The notes under the pieces are model-generated. The model did no database searches, had not been told where the DNA came from, and worked only from the letters and a program-made list of their open reading frames with translations. A stretch of DNA of 64,000 bases, from NCBI RefSeq assembly GCF_013033515.1, contig NZ_WQEG01000001.1, forward strand, positions 868,001-932,000. Direction: 5' to 3'. Source of the DNA: Ruegeria sp. HKCCA6707. Its GTDB lineage: Bacteria; Pseudomonadota; Alphaproteobacteria; Rhodobacterales; Rhodobacteraceae. The stretch's first letter is position 1; the number at the start of each line of letters is the position of its first letter. Positions 19,565 to 28,711 of this stretch are shown one piece after another. Both the position numbers and the translations under genes were made by a program.

Positions 19565-20487
19565 ATGATATTGTCGTCTCGACGAAAGGTCTGACCCGGC
19601 AGTTCGGAGACAATACTGCCGTTAACAATCTGGATCTCGAAATCCGAACAGGCCAGATTTACGGGTTTCTTGGTCCCAATGGCTGCGGCAAGACCACGAC
19701 CATGCGCATGCTGACTGGGCTGCTGACACCCAGTAGCGGGGCGATCTCGGTTTTAGGTCAATCGATGCCCGAAGCGGCTGAGCCGCTGAAGAACGAGATC
19801 GGGTATATGACGCAGATCTTTTCGTATTACCGCGACTTGACAGTACTGGAGAACCTTCGGTTCGCGGCGGAAATATATCGCATTCCAGTGAAGTCGGCCA
19901 AGGACCGGATTGAAGAGCTACTGCACACCTATGACCTGACAACAAACACTGATCAGCTCAGCGGCAGCATGAGCGGCGGGCAACGACAGAAGCTGGCGCT
20001 TGCAGCCACCGTCATACACCGACCAAAACTGTTATTTCTAGATGAACCGACCTCGGCCGTTGACCCTGAAACCCGTCGCACGTTCTGGGAACAGCTGTTT
20101 GATCTTGTGGATCAGGGGGCGACAATGATCGTGTCGACCCATTTCATGGACGAAGCCGAGCGCTGTCACCGGCTGGCCATCCTGCAACACGGGGTGAAAA
20201 AGGCAGATGGATCTCCGCATCAGTTGATGGATGATTTGCAAGCCAATGTTATAGAGGTTGAAGGACCTGACCTGAGAAAGGTGAAACACCTATTGGACGG
20301 CCAGCCTAAAATCCTATCAACCGCGCAAGTCGGGTCACGGCTGCGTGTGCTTGTTGATAAATCCGAGCCACAGCCAGCGGATATGCTGCGCACAAAGCTA
20401 AGTGCATATCCCGACCTGTCCCTGACACCGCAACGACCGAACCTCGAGGACGTCTTTGTCAGCGCCACACGGGGGCCAGAACAATGA
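19561..20487 (+). CDS. ABC exporter ATPase, YbhF/DrrA-like
   Basis: A 308-residue nucleotide-binding protein with Walker A GPNGCGKTTT, signature SGSMSGGQRQKLALA, Walker B LLFLDEPTSAVDP and a switch His in VSTHFMDEAERC. The C-terminal tail ending LEDVFVSATRG is typical of ATPases that pair with ABC-2 permeases. E. coli YbhF has two such domains in tandem; this protein has one. It powers export through the downstream permease. Overlaps both neighbours by ATGA, so the three subunits are co-translated. Confidence 0.92.
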   Translation: MNDIVVSTKGLTRQFGDNTAVNNLDLEIRTGQIYGFLGPNGCGKTTTMRMLTGLLTPSSGAISVLGQSMPEAAEPLKNEIGYMTQIFSYYRDLTVLENLRFAAEIYRIPVKSAKDRIEELLHTYDLTTNTDQLSGSMSGGQRQKLALAATVIHRPKLLFLDEPTSAVDPETRRTFWEQLFDLVDQGATMIVSTHFMDEAERCHRLAILQHGVKKADGSPHQLMDDLQANVIEVEGPDLRKVKHLLDGQPKILSTAQVGSRLRVLVDKSEPQPADMLRTKLSAYPDLSLTPQRPNLEDVFVSATRGPEQ

Positions 20488-21629
20488 TCTCGCCACGCCG
20501 CACCGTTGCTGTGCTGAAAAAAGAGCTGCTGCAACTGCGGCGGGACCGGATGACATTTGCTATGGTGATCATGATACCTCTGATCCAGCTGCTGTTATTT
20601 GGTTATGCCATCAACACCAACTTACGCCACGTCCCTGTCGCTCTGGTAGATGAATCCAGAACCGAGCTGTCGCGCACGCTGGCGCAGATCGTTCAGGCCA
20701 CACAGGTCGTGGCAATCACTGAAGAGCTGACCACCCCTCAAGAGGCGGAGCGCGCAATCACTGAGTCCCGCGTGCGTGCCGCACTGATCATACCTCCGGA
20801 TGTCAGCCAACGCCTTGCTCGCAGCTCGTCTGTTGGGCTGGGCCTACCAAACGCAACCAACCAGACCAGCAGCCGACCGGTTGCCCACTGGATCGTCGAT
20901 GGCTCAGACACGATGGTCTCCAGCGCAATCAAATCCTTGCGCATGATGCCTTTGACAGAACTACTGAAACAACCACCAAACCGGCAGGTGCCTACCTTCG
21001 AGGTGACGCTTTACTTCAACCCGGAGCAGCGGTCCGCGGTCAATATCGTGCCGGGCCTTGTCGGTGTGATCCTGACCATGACGATGATCCTGTTCACTTC
21101 AGCCGCCATTGTTCGCGAACGCGAGCGGGGCAATATGGAGATGCTGATCAACACGCCAATTCAGTCGATCGAACTGATGATCGGCAAGATCATCCCCTAC
21201 ATCTTTCTGGGCTTGATACAGGTCGTAATAATCCTCGGCCTAGGGCATGTTCTTTTCGATGTACCGATAAACGGCGGGTTGGGCACTTTGCTTGTGGTGA
21301 CCTTGTTGTTCATCATCGCAAGCCTGTCGCTTGGGCTGGTGATTTCCACGCTTGCGCAGAACCAATTGCAGTCGATGCAGATGACTATCTTTGTCCTGTT
21401 GCCCTCGATCTTGATGTCGGGCTTCATGTTCCCCTTCGACGGCATGCCACAACCCGTCCAGATGATTGCTCAGGTCCTGCCGGCAACCCATTTCATGGAC
21501 ATGATCCGCGGCGTGGTCCTGCGCGACGCGTCGCTATACGAGTTACGTTGGGGAATTCTCTGGATGATCGGGTTCGCAGCATTCGGGTTGCTGGTGGCGA
21601 CTCTAAGATTCAAGAAACGGTTGGGTTGA
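20484..21629 (+). CDS. ABC-2 type exporter permease, YbhR/YbhS-like
   Basis: A 381-residue membrane protein: one N-terminal helix (about 22-42, MVIMIPLIQLLLFGYAIN), a long periplasmic domain (about 45-180), then five helices from about residue 185. RERERGNMEMLINTPI is the conserved cytoplasmic coupling segment of ABC-2 permeases. Only one permease gene is present, so it should work as a homodimer. With the HlyD protein and the ATPase it forms a complete inner-membrane and periplasmic exporter; substrate unknown, by analogy cationic or hydrophobic toxic compounds. Confidence 0.88.
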   Translation: MISPRRTVAVLKKELLQLRRDRMTFAMVIMIPLIQLLLFGYAINTNLRHVPVALVDESRTELSRTLAQIVQATQVVAITEELTTPQEAERAITESRVRAALIIPPDVSQRLARSSSVGLGLPNATNQTSSRPVAHWIVDGSDTMVSSAIKSLRMMPLTELLKQPPNRQVPTFEVTLYFNPEQRSAVNIVPGLVGVILTMTMILFTSAAIVRERERGNMEMLINTPIQSIELMIGKIIPYIFLGLIQVVIILGLGHVLFDVPINGGLGTLLVVTLLFIIASLSLGLVISTLAQNQLQSMQMTIFVLLPSILMSGFMFPFDGMPQPVQMIAQVLPATHFMDMIRGVVLRDASLYELRWGILWMIGFAAFGLLVATLRFKKRLG

Positions 21630-21687
21630 AGACGGTAAGGCCGGAATACTGAGAGAATAGAGTTCGTTACGATCTGTACCCAGACTT

Positions 21688-21709
21688 TGCACAGTCCGCC
21701 TCCTGTGCA
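21688..21709. terminator. Stem-loop between convergent genes
   Basis: TGCACAG (21688-21694) and CTGTGCA (21703-21709) are perfect 7-bp arms with an 8-nt loop. It lies in the 220-nt gap between the exporter permease and the leftward cyclase. No T run, so the call is tentative. Confidence 0.42.
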
Positions 21710-21849
21710 GAGCGGACACTCAGTGAAATCCACCCAATGTCTGCTCTTCAAATGCTGAATCCGCTGACCAATTTGTTGCCATCCGCCGTACAGCAAGTGC
21801 GGAATGAGCGGTACGTGGTTTGAATTCAGACGGACGAACCGACAACGGC

Positions 21850-23193
21850 CTATAGGCCAAAGACATCGATTTCCTCTTTCCGTCCGCGCAGTTTGATCCG
21901 ACCTTGTTCAATCAAATTGTCAATGAAACCGGATTCTTCTCCTTTGGTTTCTTTTCGTGCGACTTCAACGAGCTCACTACTTGCCAAACCACAGCAGCCG
22001 ACGTTTCGCGTCGCGCTTTCCAGCCGACTAGCGACATTCACTGTGTCGCCCAGAACAGCAAACTCAAGGCGTTGCCTTGTTCCAATGTTTCCGATTACGA
22101 CCGGACCATAGTGCGCGCCGATTGCGAGCTTGAGATCGCCCCCCTCAAGCTTGCTCTTGGTCTTTTTCCAACGCTCAAATTCGTTAACCATCTCAATCAT
22201 TGCCTGCAATGCGTTTGACGCATCACTGTCCGTTGGCTCGGGTGTCCCGAACGTAGCCATTAGACCGTCTCCAATGAACTTGTCCAATGTTCCGTTGTGG
22301 CGGAACACGATGTTTGCGAGTATTCCGTGCACTTCGCGCAATATGCCAATCGTTTCTACAGGTTCGCGTTCTTCCGACCAGGTTGTAAATGCAACCAAAT
22401 CTGCAAAAAGAACTGCCGCGCTGTGCTCCTTCGGGCGCCAAAATGGATCTGAGCGTTCCGCGAGAAACTGCGCTGTCTTCTTCGGGAAGTATCGCCCGAG
22501 ATTCTCTTTCTCCCTCGCAAGACTCGCCTGCCTGACCGCGATATTTCTCGATCTTTTGACTGCCAAAGCAAGCAGACCCGATGCTATGAGGAAAACCACA
22601 ATTTCCTGTATTCGAACATCAATGTCTATGAATGTCGGCTGGGCTGCCATAGATAAAGCGTCTTCCAAATTAGCGTTGTTGATCTCCGGCGAAACGGTGT
22701 CGGGAAGGTTGAAAAGAAATCCGACGCCGATTGCCCAAGTGAGCGATCCGCAAACACCACCCCACAAAACCAATCGCGGCTGATAAACGTAGGCCAGTCC
22801 CGAGAGTAAAACGAAAAAGTAAATGAAGGGGCCAAAGCGAAATGCAAACTGCGGTGGATAATCAAACGGAACCAGAGGGTTTGGGAACAACAACGTGAAC
22901 GTAAGTAATGAGAAATCTGCAAAAACAAACGCGTATTGATGCCATGGTTTTCCCCACGACGAACTTGCAACCAACCAAGGGGCCCAACCCAGAAGCGCAA
23001 AGATCAACAACAATGCAACCGTGAAGATGGGTGCAGGCCAAGGCGACAAAAAGGTCACAAGAACTGCTATGAAAAACAGAGCTATCGAACGCCCAATAGC
23101 GGCTGCCCGTTGAGATGCCAGCTCCTCGGATCTAAGAGGGGTCAACTCCTGCAAATACCCATCCTTCAATAATAGTCGGCATCCGAGAAACAT
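21850..23193 (-). CDS. Multi-pass membrane class III adenylate cyclase
   Basis: A 447-residue protein with about six hydrophobic segments in residues 35-215, a short helical linker with RYFPKKTAQFL (234-244) and a cyclase homology domain (about 255-440). Metal aspartates are Asp265 (LFADLVAF) and Asp309 (IGDGLMATFG). The purine-selecting residues are Lys305 (TLDKF) and Asp383 (VLGD), predicting ATP to cAMP. The catalytic Asn and Arg lie in VNVASRLE. The membrane part has no large periplasmic loop, so it may sense membrane state or a partner protein. It stands alone. Confidence 0.9.
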   Translation of the reverse strand: MFLGCRLLLKDGYLQELTPLRSEELASQRAAAIGRSIALFFIAVLVTFLSPWPAPIFTVALLLIFALLGWAPWLVASSSWGKPWHQYAFVFADFSLLTFTLLFPNPLVPFDYPPQFAFRFGPFIYFFVLLSGLAYVYQPRLVLWGGVCGSLTWAIGVGFLFNLPDTVSPEINNANLEDALSMAAQPTFIDIDVRIQEIVVFLIASGLLALAVKRSRNIAVRQASLAREKENLGRYFPKKTAQFLAERSDPFWRPKEHSAAVLFADLVAFTTWSEEREPVETIGILREVHGILANIVFRHNGTLDKFIGDGLMATFGTPEPTDSDASNALQAMIEMVNEFERWKKTKSKLEGGDLKLAIGAHYGPVVIGNIGTRQRLEFAVLGDTVNVASRLESATRNVGCCGLASSELVEVARKETKGEESGFIDNLIEQGRIKLRGRKEEIDVFGL

Positions 23194-23523
23194 TACTAGC
23201 GGATCATTCTACTGAGCATTCTAAACCGTCAACTCAATAGCACAAAACACGATTCTTTTTGGTTTAAGAACGCTGAAGCGGACGTTTGTCGCCAGCACGG
23301 AATCCGGAACTATGGGCTCAAAGCAGACGTTCGCTGCCCTCGGTGTCGACGGCTGCTACGCGGGACGAAGCCTCCAACCATCACGTATCCGCTGCCGGAT
23401 TTTGAGATCTCGGTTTGCGCCTCCAGGCCAAGCAACGAAGCGCGCAAGCCCCTCGATTTGACGACCCTATGTTTTTTTTCTGATAGACAGCGCGCCCTTT
23501 CCCAAAAATAGGAGGACCTTCAG
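23194..23523 (+). other. Intergenic stretch, no gene recognised
   Basis: About 330 bases. Contains another GCAGACGTTCGCTGCC snippet near 23322-23337 similar to those at 18034 and 48734. An AGGAGG near 23511 serves the next gene. Confidence 0.5.
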
Positions 23524-23901
23524 ATGTAGGTAGCATTCTCGAAGGCCGAGGGTTCGGGCTTTTTCTCAGCCGTTGCCAAGAATGAGGACGGCAACACCAG
23601 CGGGCCGCACATGGGATCCCGCGTCTGCCTGCGGTTTCGCCGCGCACAGGACGCTGAATTGCTGCGCGACTATGGCATGGACGGTCAGGTGATCGAAACA
23701 CCGGGCGGCGATTACCGTTACCGGGCATTCATACCGCACAACCACCTCGTGACCGTGCTGATGAACTTGGGCAACCAAATTTCTTACCCCAATTTCAAGG
23801 CCTGCATCCCAAAAGATGATGTGGCGTTCGAACGCGCCTGCCACGAGGTTTGGGCGGCATTCGGCGAACCACAGGAAGGCGGACCATATGGAATGGGGTG
23901 A
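23524..23901 (+). pseudogene. Small conserved protein gene with TAG as its second codon
   Basis: A strong AGGAGG stands 7-8 nt before ATG at 23524, but the next codon is TAG. The same frame then runs on as VAFSKAEGSGFFSAVAKNEDGN... for about 124 codons. The product belongs to a family of small bacterial proteins with GFFSVVA near the start, a central ETPGGDYRYRAFIP and a late ISYPNFK; its function is unknown. The only downstream in-frame ATG (23611) removes the first conserved block and has no ribosome site. Either the gene was silenced by one base change or it is poorly expressed by readthrough. Confidence 0.65.
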
Positions 23902-24203
23902 AACACCCCATTAAACCCAGCGCAGTTGCCTCGAAGATGTCTTGAGACAAAACACCTCGGATTCACCACATGGGCCATACTGACGAAAACACTGTTTTTC
24001 GGGAGTTATGTGGAACGTCACTGATATTTGACTCAATCGACTTCAAAACCTCAACAAATCGGCCGATCACGTCATCCATTTCTGACCCAAACGTCAAGCA
24101 ATTCTGACCCAGAGCGAGCAGCACCCCCTCATCGGCACTGCTAACGATAGTCGCCGAACCAGCTTACCAAATAACCCATTCCCGGGCTTAGAACACAAAC
24201 GCT
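23902..24203 (+). other. Intergenic stretch with a short direct repeat
   Basis: About 300 bases between convergent genes. TTCTGACCCA occurs at 24080-24089 and again at 24102-24111, 22 bp apart. No gene or hairpin terminator was identified. Confidence 0.45.
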
Positions 24204-25331
24204 TTAGTAAGGCGCCTTGGACAGCGTCATCAAAAACGCAACTAAGTCTGCAATCTCTTGCTCAGACAAATTCAATTGCGAGAGAATGGCTTCACCGTCG
24301 GCGTGCAGCCTTTCCGTATTGATTTTGCTGTAATGTCGGACCACAGCGTTCAGATCCTTTAGGCTGCCGTCATGCATGTACGGTGCGGTTTCAGCCACTC
24401 CGCGCAGGCTGGGCGTGCGGAAGGTTCCAAAATCAGCGTGGCTCCGGCGTACATTACGAACCGCCCAAGCACCTTGCCTATCCGGATCGTCATTCCAGTC
24501 GCCCTCCAGTGTGTAGGGGCTTGAGAGCAAAAAGTTCAATCCACTAAACCGACCTTCGTCGACCTCGGTTTCATTCAAAAAATATGGTACACCAGCATCG
24601 TGGAACTCATTGTTGGAAAACCTCGGGCCGTTGTGGCAAAACACGCAATTCCCGCGCCCTAAAAACAGCTGAAGACCTCGCTGGGCTGCCTCGGGGTAGT
24701 AGGCAGCCGCTGGAAAATCTCGACGCTCTAAGGCATCGCGAAAATCGTCAAACTGCGTCCGGTCTGTAACCAAAGTCCCCAAGTAAGCCGAAAGAGCTTT
24801 CGCGGCATTCACCAGAACAAGCTCTGGGCCCTGATTTTGGATGACGCCAAAAATAGCTTCAAAGTCATTAATGTAGGCACTTTCAGACATTGCTGTTTTT
24901 AGGCTTTCAGGGCTGTGCGCCATCTCTTGTTCTTCGATGATCGGATGCAGGCTGGCTGCCCAAAGGTTATCGCTTTTGCCACCCCACCCATACCAGCGGA
25001 GTCCGGCCAGGTTCCGCAGCGATGGAGTGTTTCGATCTAACAGTACGCGGCCGAGCGCCCGCGCCTCTGGAGTTGTAAATGCTTGTTCCGGATCATGACA
25101 ACTTGCGCAAGAAAATGCACCGTCGACGGACAACACCGGATCGTTGAATAAGGCCTCTCCAAGCGCGATCGCTCTGGCATTGTTCGAAACTCTATTGCTT
25201 GGGTCCGTATGGAAGGATGGTGGCCAAGGCCCAAAGGAAAGCGCTTGTTCAATTTCGTCTGCAGACAACAAGACCTCTGCACGCACTGCACCTGTCAGGG
25301 CTATTAACGCAGCTGTAAACCACAGTGTCAT
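24204..25331 (-). CDS. MauG-like dihaem cytochrome c peroxidase family protein
   Basis: About 375 residues from the ATG at 25331, which gives a signal peptide (MTLWFTAALIALTGAVRA) and an ATGA overlap with the upstream gene. Two haem c sites are visible: CASCH in the first half and CVFCH in the second. The family pattern also shows in ALGEALFNDPVLS, RNTPSLRN and FRTPSLRGVAETAPYMHDGS. Members reduce hydrogen peroxide or, like MauG, carry out oxidative maturation of a partner protein in the periplasm. Last gene of a three-gene periplasmic set with an amidohydrolase and a YtkA-like protein. Confidence 0.88.
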   Translation of the reverse strand: MTLWFTAALIALTGAVRAEVLLSADEIEQALSFGPWPPSFHTDPSNRVSNNARAIALGEALFNDPVLSVDGAFSCASCHDPEQAFTTPEARALGRVLLDRNTPSLRNLAGLRWYGWGGKSDNLWAASLHPIIEEQEMAHSPESLKTAMSESAYINDFEAIFGVIQNQGPELVLVNAAKALSAYLGTLVTDRTQFDDFRDALERRDFPAAAYYPEAAQRGLQLFLGRGNCVFCHNGPRFSNNEFHDAGVPYFLNETEVDEGRFSGLNFLLSSPYTLEGDWNDDPDRQGAWAVRNVRRSHADFGTFRTPSLRGVAETAPYMHDGSLKDLNAVVRHYSKINTERLHADGEAILSQLNLSEQEIADLVAFLMTLSKAPY

Positions 25332-25705
25332 TTCAGCGTAATTTCTGACGAGTAGAAAATTGATTGGCCATTGATGTCGACATAGACCTGCAGCTCCCAC
25401 AAACCCGGCATGTGAAACAGCATATCATCAACGCGGAACGCTCCGCCGCCCAAGGCGGTAACTTTGGGGGTATAGTTCATACCGTGTCGATGAGCGGGCA
25501 TGGTTGCATCCACACGCATTTGGCCCACGGCAGTTTCACTACAAATAGAAACCAGAACGGAAAACGGTCGAGCCAACGGGATTTCATCGACGGACAGATA
25601 AACCTCGGGTGCGTTTTGAACTTCCGAATTCATACGTTGCCCAGTTACGTCACAAGCAAAAGCCGTGCTGGACCAAATCATAAACCAGAAAGCGCTGCGG
25701 ATCAT
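25328..25705 (-). CDS. YtkA/FixH-like periplasmic protein
   Basis: About 125 residues from the ATG at 25705 (ATGA overlap with the upstream gene). A signal peptide (about 1-18, ending AFA) is followed by an immunoglobulin-like domain: MRVDATMPAHRHGMNYTPKVTALGGGAFRVDDMLFHMPGLWEL has the MPAHxHGM and MPGxWEL blocks of YtkA-like proteins. The Met/His-rich MPAHRHGM could bind copper. Its place between an amidohydrolase and a dihaem peroxidase suggests an accessory or metal-handling role there. Confidence 0.68.
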   Translation of the reverse strand: MIRSAFWFMIWSSTAFACDVTGQRMNSEVQNAPEVYLSVDEIPLARPFSVLVSICSETAVGQMRVDATMPAHRHGMNYTPKVTALGGGAFRVDDMLFHMPGLWELQVYVDINGQSIFYSSEITLK

Positions 25706-26508
25706 TCTGATGCCAGCAAACGTTCTGCGTTGGCATAGGCGATGTTGTCCGCAATCTGATCCGGCAGCAAATCCAGCCATTCACGCGAAAAATCTGCGTG
25801 GGGGCCGACATAGTACCAGCGTTCCGGCGCAAATGTATCCGTACCGACCATAAACCGATCGGGATGGGCTTCGAACGCAGCCTTCCAATTCGGGTCGATA
25901 CTACCTCGTGAGACCATGTCTGAACGAAATGCCAAATCGGCCCAAAGCCTGGGATAGGTGTCCAGCGCGTCAACAACACTCGCCGGATCATCAAAGCCAG
26001 AGTGGGCCCACAGTACCCGAGCTTCAGGCCAGGCTTTGAAGATCAGGTCAACTGCCTCTCGATCACCGTGGTGGTGTAGAATGAGGTTCCGCTCTTTCGC
26101 CAGTGCAATCATGCTCTGGATAACCGGCGTCTTAATGTCGTCTCCGTAAGCGTGAAACTCGCCGATGGCTTCGTAGTCGTTTTTGGCCAGGTTTTCTTCC
26201 AGATAGTCAATTACAGTTTCATCGTGCATCCAGGTGTTGATTTCACCGCGACGACGGTACGGGCGCAACGCTGGAACGACGATGTCTGGTGCCGCGGCCA
26301 ACAACAGCTGAGTGCCATTGTCATCCGAGCTGGAAACCAGGGCTTTACGCACGCCCGCATCCCGAAGGATATTAGCCACCTGTTCGGGAGGAACCAGTTT
26401 GACGGCATCGTGGCTGTAATGAATATGCGCGTCAAAGATCGGGCGCTCTTCTGCGATAGCACTATTGCAAATCAGCGCGGCACCTAAAATGAAGATTTGT
26501 TTCAGCAC
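25702..26508 (-). CDS. Periplasmic amidohydrolase (TIM-barrel metal-dependent hydrolase)
   Basis: About 268 residues. The likely start is GTG at 26508, 6 nt after AGGAGG; the frame is open a few codons further to a TTG. A signal peptide (LKQIFILGAALICNSAIA) precedes FDAHIHYSHD, the first metal-binding HxH of amidohydrolases. HHHGDRE, LWAHSGFDDP and FMVGTDTF continue the barrel with the further His and Asp ligands. Export is unusual, since most relatives are cytoplasmic. The gene begins 21 nt after the ring-cleavage dioxygenase, so it probably belongs to the same transcript. Confidence 0.78.
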   Translation of the reverse strand: MLKQIFILGAALICNSAIAEERPIFDAHIHYSHDAVKLVPPEQVANILRDAGVRKALVSSSDDNGTQLLLAAAPDIVVPALRPYRRRGEINTWMHDETVIDYLEENLAKNDYEAIGEFHAYGDDIKTPVIQSMIALAKERNLILHHHGDREAVDLIFKAWPEARVLWAHSGFDDPASVVDALDTYPRLWADLAFRSDMVSRGSIDPNWKAAFEAHPDRFMVGTDTFAPERWYYVGPHADFSREWLDLLPDQIADNIAYANAERLLASE

Positions 26509-26529
26509 CACAAGCCTCCTCAATATCGT

Positions 26530-27396
26530 TCAGACTTTGGCAAGCTTCACATCGAACTTCACGTGCAAGAATGGTTCAGTGATCTTACCAGAAAGCTCCA
26601 TGCCATCAGGAAATTCTGTAACTGGCCTTTCAACATAGGTCATCACCAGATCATCCCGAACACCAAACACTGTATCCTGATCTAGATAAGGATCGTCGTC
26701 GGGGAAAATCTCAGTGACCAAAGAACGGTAGCCAGAAGCTTTGACGATATAGTGCAGGTGCGAAGGTCGCCAGGGATGGCGGCCGCAGGCGCGCAGGATA
26801 TCCCCGACAGGCCCATCTGACGGTACCGTGTATTCAACTGGCTTGACGGTCGTGAATGCATACTTACCGTCGTCACCGGTAGTCATCAGGCCGTGAAAAG
26901 AATAGGTGTCCTGTTCTTCGTCCTGGCTTGCATACATTCCATTCGGCGCGGTTTGCCAGATATCCAGCTCTGCACCGGAAATCGGATTACCATCGGTGTC
27001 CCGGATCACGCCTTCAGCAAGCAGCACAGGTCCACCGTAGTGGCGCTTCATATCCCCGCCGAATGGCAGTGGCGGCGCGCCAGAGACATGGAAAGGGCCA
27101 AGTACGGACGAACTTGTTGCATCAGAACTTGAATGCAACATGTCCACCAATGACGACAGGCCCAGCACATCCGAGGCGAGCACGAACTCATGCCTGTCCT
27201 CTGATTCCACTGCAGCGCATCCCTCCAGAAACGCAATCCCGGCGCGCCATTCGTCATGTGTCAAGTTGGTTTCTCGCGCGAAGTCGTGGAGGTGTTTGAC
27301 CAGAGACCCCATGATTTCTCTCATCCGCGGATCGGTGTCCTTGGACAGGTATCCCATGAACACGTCGGTGATATTGTCTTTGGTGACAGAGCGCAT
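26530..27396 (-). CDS. Intradiol ring-cleavage dioxygenase, hydroxyquinol/catechol 1,2-type
   Basis: A 288-residue non-haem Fe(III) enzyme that opens ortho-dihydroxy aromatic rings between the hydroxyls. An N-terminal helical dimer domain (about 1-90, with FLEGCAAVESEDRHEFVLASDVLGL) precedes a beta-sandwich core starting at SSVLGPFHVSGAP. Iron ligands are recognisable: Tyr in NGMYASQDE, Tyr in VEYTVPSDGPVG, and the two His in HPWRPSHLHYIV. The N-terminal SSLVDML and the overall pattern lean to hydroxyquinol 1,2-dioxygenase, which yields maleylacetate, but catechol cannot be excluded. Same transcript as the TRAP genes, 10 nt apart. Confidence 0.85.
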   Translation of the reverse strand: MRSVTKDNITDVFMGYLSKDTDPRMREIMGSLVKHLHDFARETNLTHDEWRAGIAFLEGCAAVESEDRHEFVLASDVLGLSSLVDMLHSSSDATSSSVLGPFHVSGAPPLPFGGDMKRHYGGPVLLAEGVIRDTDGNPISGAELDIWQTAPNGMYASQDEEQDTYSFHGLMTTGDDGKYAFTTVKPVEYTVPSDGPVGDILRACGRHPWRPSHLHYIVKASGYRSLVTEIFPDDDPYLDQDTVFGVRDDLVMTYVERPVTEFPDGMELSGKITEPFLHVKFDVKLAKV

Positions 27397-27406
27397 CTGG
27401 GCCTCC

Positions 27407-28711
27407 TTAAATCAGGGCAAGGCTGAGGATCGGGAACTCGATCAGAATAAACAGAACGATCAGCATCACGAACGCAAAGGGAAGTGCGCCCATAAACACA
27501 TCCTTGAGCGATATTCGGTCATCGTTGATCGTCGATTTGATGACGAAGCAAGATATGCCCAAAGGCGGGGTCAAAAGACCGATTTCGGCGCCGACCACAG
27601 TGATAATACCAAACCAGATCAACGACATGTCCAGGGCTTCGGCCATGGGCAGGAACAGCGGGACGACGATCAGAATGATGGACGCCGTATCGAGCAAAGT
27701 TCCCAGAAAAAGCATCAAGAGAACGTAGAGCAGCATGATCGACCAAAAGGACGCGGAATTTCCCGCGAGCAAATCCTGCAACTGATTGGGCAACCCCGCC
27801 AGTCCCAGCATGCGACTATAGATCGAAGCCGCCGTAATCAGGAACAAGATCGCCGCTGTAATGTGACCGGTTTCCAGCAACGCGTCCCAGAACGCTCTTG
27901 GTGTCATGGATTTGCGTACGACTGCGATCACGAGCGCAACCAGTGCCCCAGCGGCACCCGCCTCGACAGCGGTTAGCCATCCTGTGTAAATACCACCGAG
28001 CACTACCGTGATAATGAACAATGTGGGCAGGGTCTTGGATGCGATCTCGCGCCCGGACATCCATTCGGTGTCTTCGACGACCCGGCCGCCCACAAATGCA
28101 GGTTTAAAACGGCCCATCAACCAGATCGCGCCCACATAAGCTATTGCCAGCATGATACCGGGTATTACTCCCGCCAGAAACATGTCCCCTACGGACTGTT
28201 CGGCGACAAAGGAATAGATGATCAGCATCGCCGAGGGTGGAATAATCATCCCCAAAACCGACGACCCGGCCACAACCCCAACCGCAAAACGTGGATTATA
28301 TGCCTGCGCCATCATCTGCGGGACAGAGACCTTGGTGAACACTGATGCGGACGCAATTGACGACCCAGTAACGGCCGCAAACACGGCATTTGCTCCGACG
28401 GTCGCCATTCCGATACCGCCTTTGACCTTGCGAAATCGCATGGTCATGACCTCGTAAATATCCCCGCCTAGTCCCGCTTTTGAAACGATGAGCCCCATAA
28501 AGGTAAACAGAGGGATTGTCGCGAAACTGTATTCCATCGCGCTGTCGCCCACCGCAACCTTCAGCAGGTTGAGCGCAAGCGTGAAGTTGTCCCGCATCAG
28601 CCAGATCGACACGAAGGAGACCACACCCAAAGCAATCGGAATGTAGACGCCCGCGTAAATCAGAAAGACTATGGCAACGACCGAGATCAGGCCAATCTCA
28701 ATCGGCGTCAT
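27407..28711 (-). CDS. TRAP transporter large permease, DctM family
   Basis: A 434-residue protein with about twelve membrane helices and the DctM marks GAVTGSSIASASVFTKVSVPQM and SVLGMIIPPSAMLIIYS, and late TPPLGISCFVIKS. It is the ion-coupled channel part of a TRAP importer. It overlaps the small permease gene by 4 nt and follows the receptor, making a full DctP-Q-M set for import of an organic acid. Confidence 0.93.
   Translation of the reverse strand: MTPIEIGLISVVAIVFLIYAGVYIPIALGVVSFVSIWLMRDNFTLALNLLKVAVGDSAMEYSFATIPLFTFMGLIVSKAGLGGDIYEVMTMRFRKVKGGIGMATVGANAVFAAVTGSSIASASVFTKVSVPQMMAQAYNPRFAVGVVAGSSVLGMIIPPSAMLIIYSFVAEQSVGDMFLAGVIPGIMLAIAYVGAIWLMGRFKPAFVGGRVVEDTEWMSGREIASKTLPTLFIITVVLGGIYTGWLTAVEAGAAGALVALVIAVVRKSMTPRAFWDALLETGHITAAILFLITAASIYSRMLGLAGLPNQLQDLLAGNSASFWSIMLLYVLLMLFLGTLLDTASIILIVVPLFLPMAEALDMSLIWFGIITVVGAEIGLLTPPLGISCFVIKSTINDDRISLKDVFMGALPFAFVMLIVLFILIEFPILSLALI

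Noticed and set aside
27140..27976. Rightward 278-codon frame opposite the dioxygenase and TRAP permease
   Set aside because: Crosses two real genes on the other strand and is rich in Gln, Asp and His with no domain.
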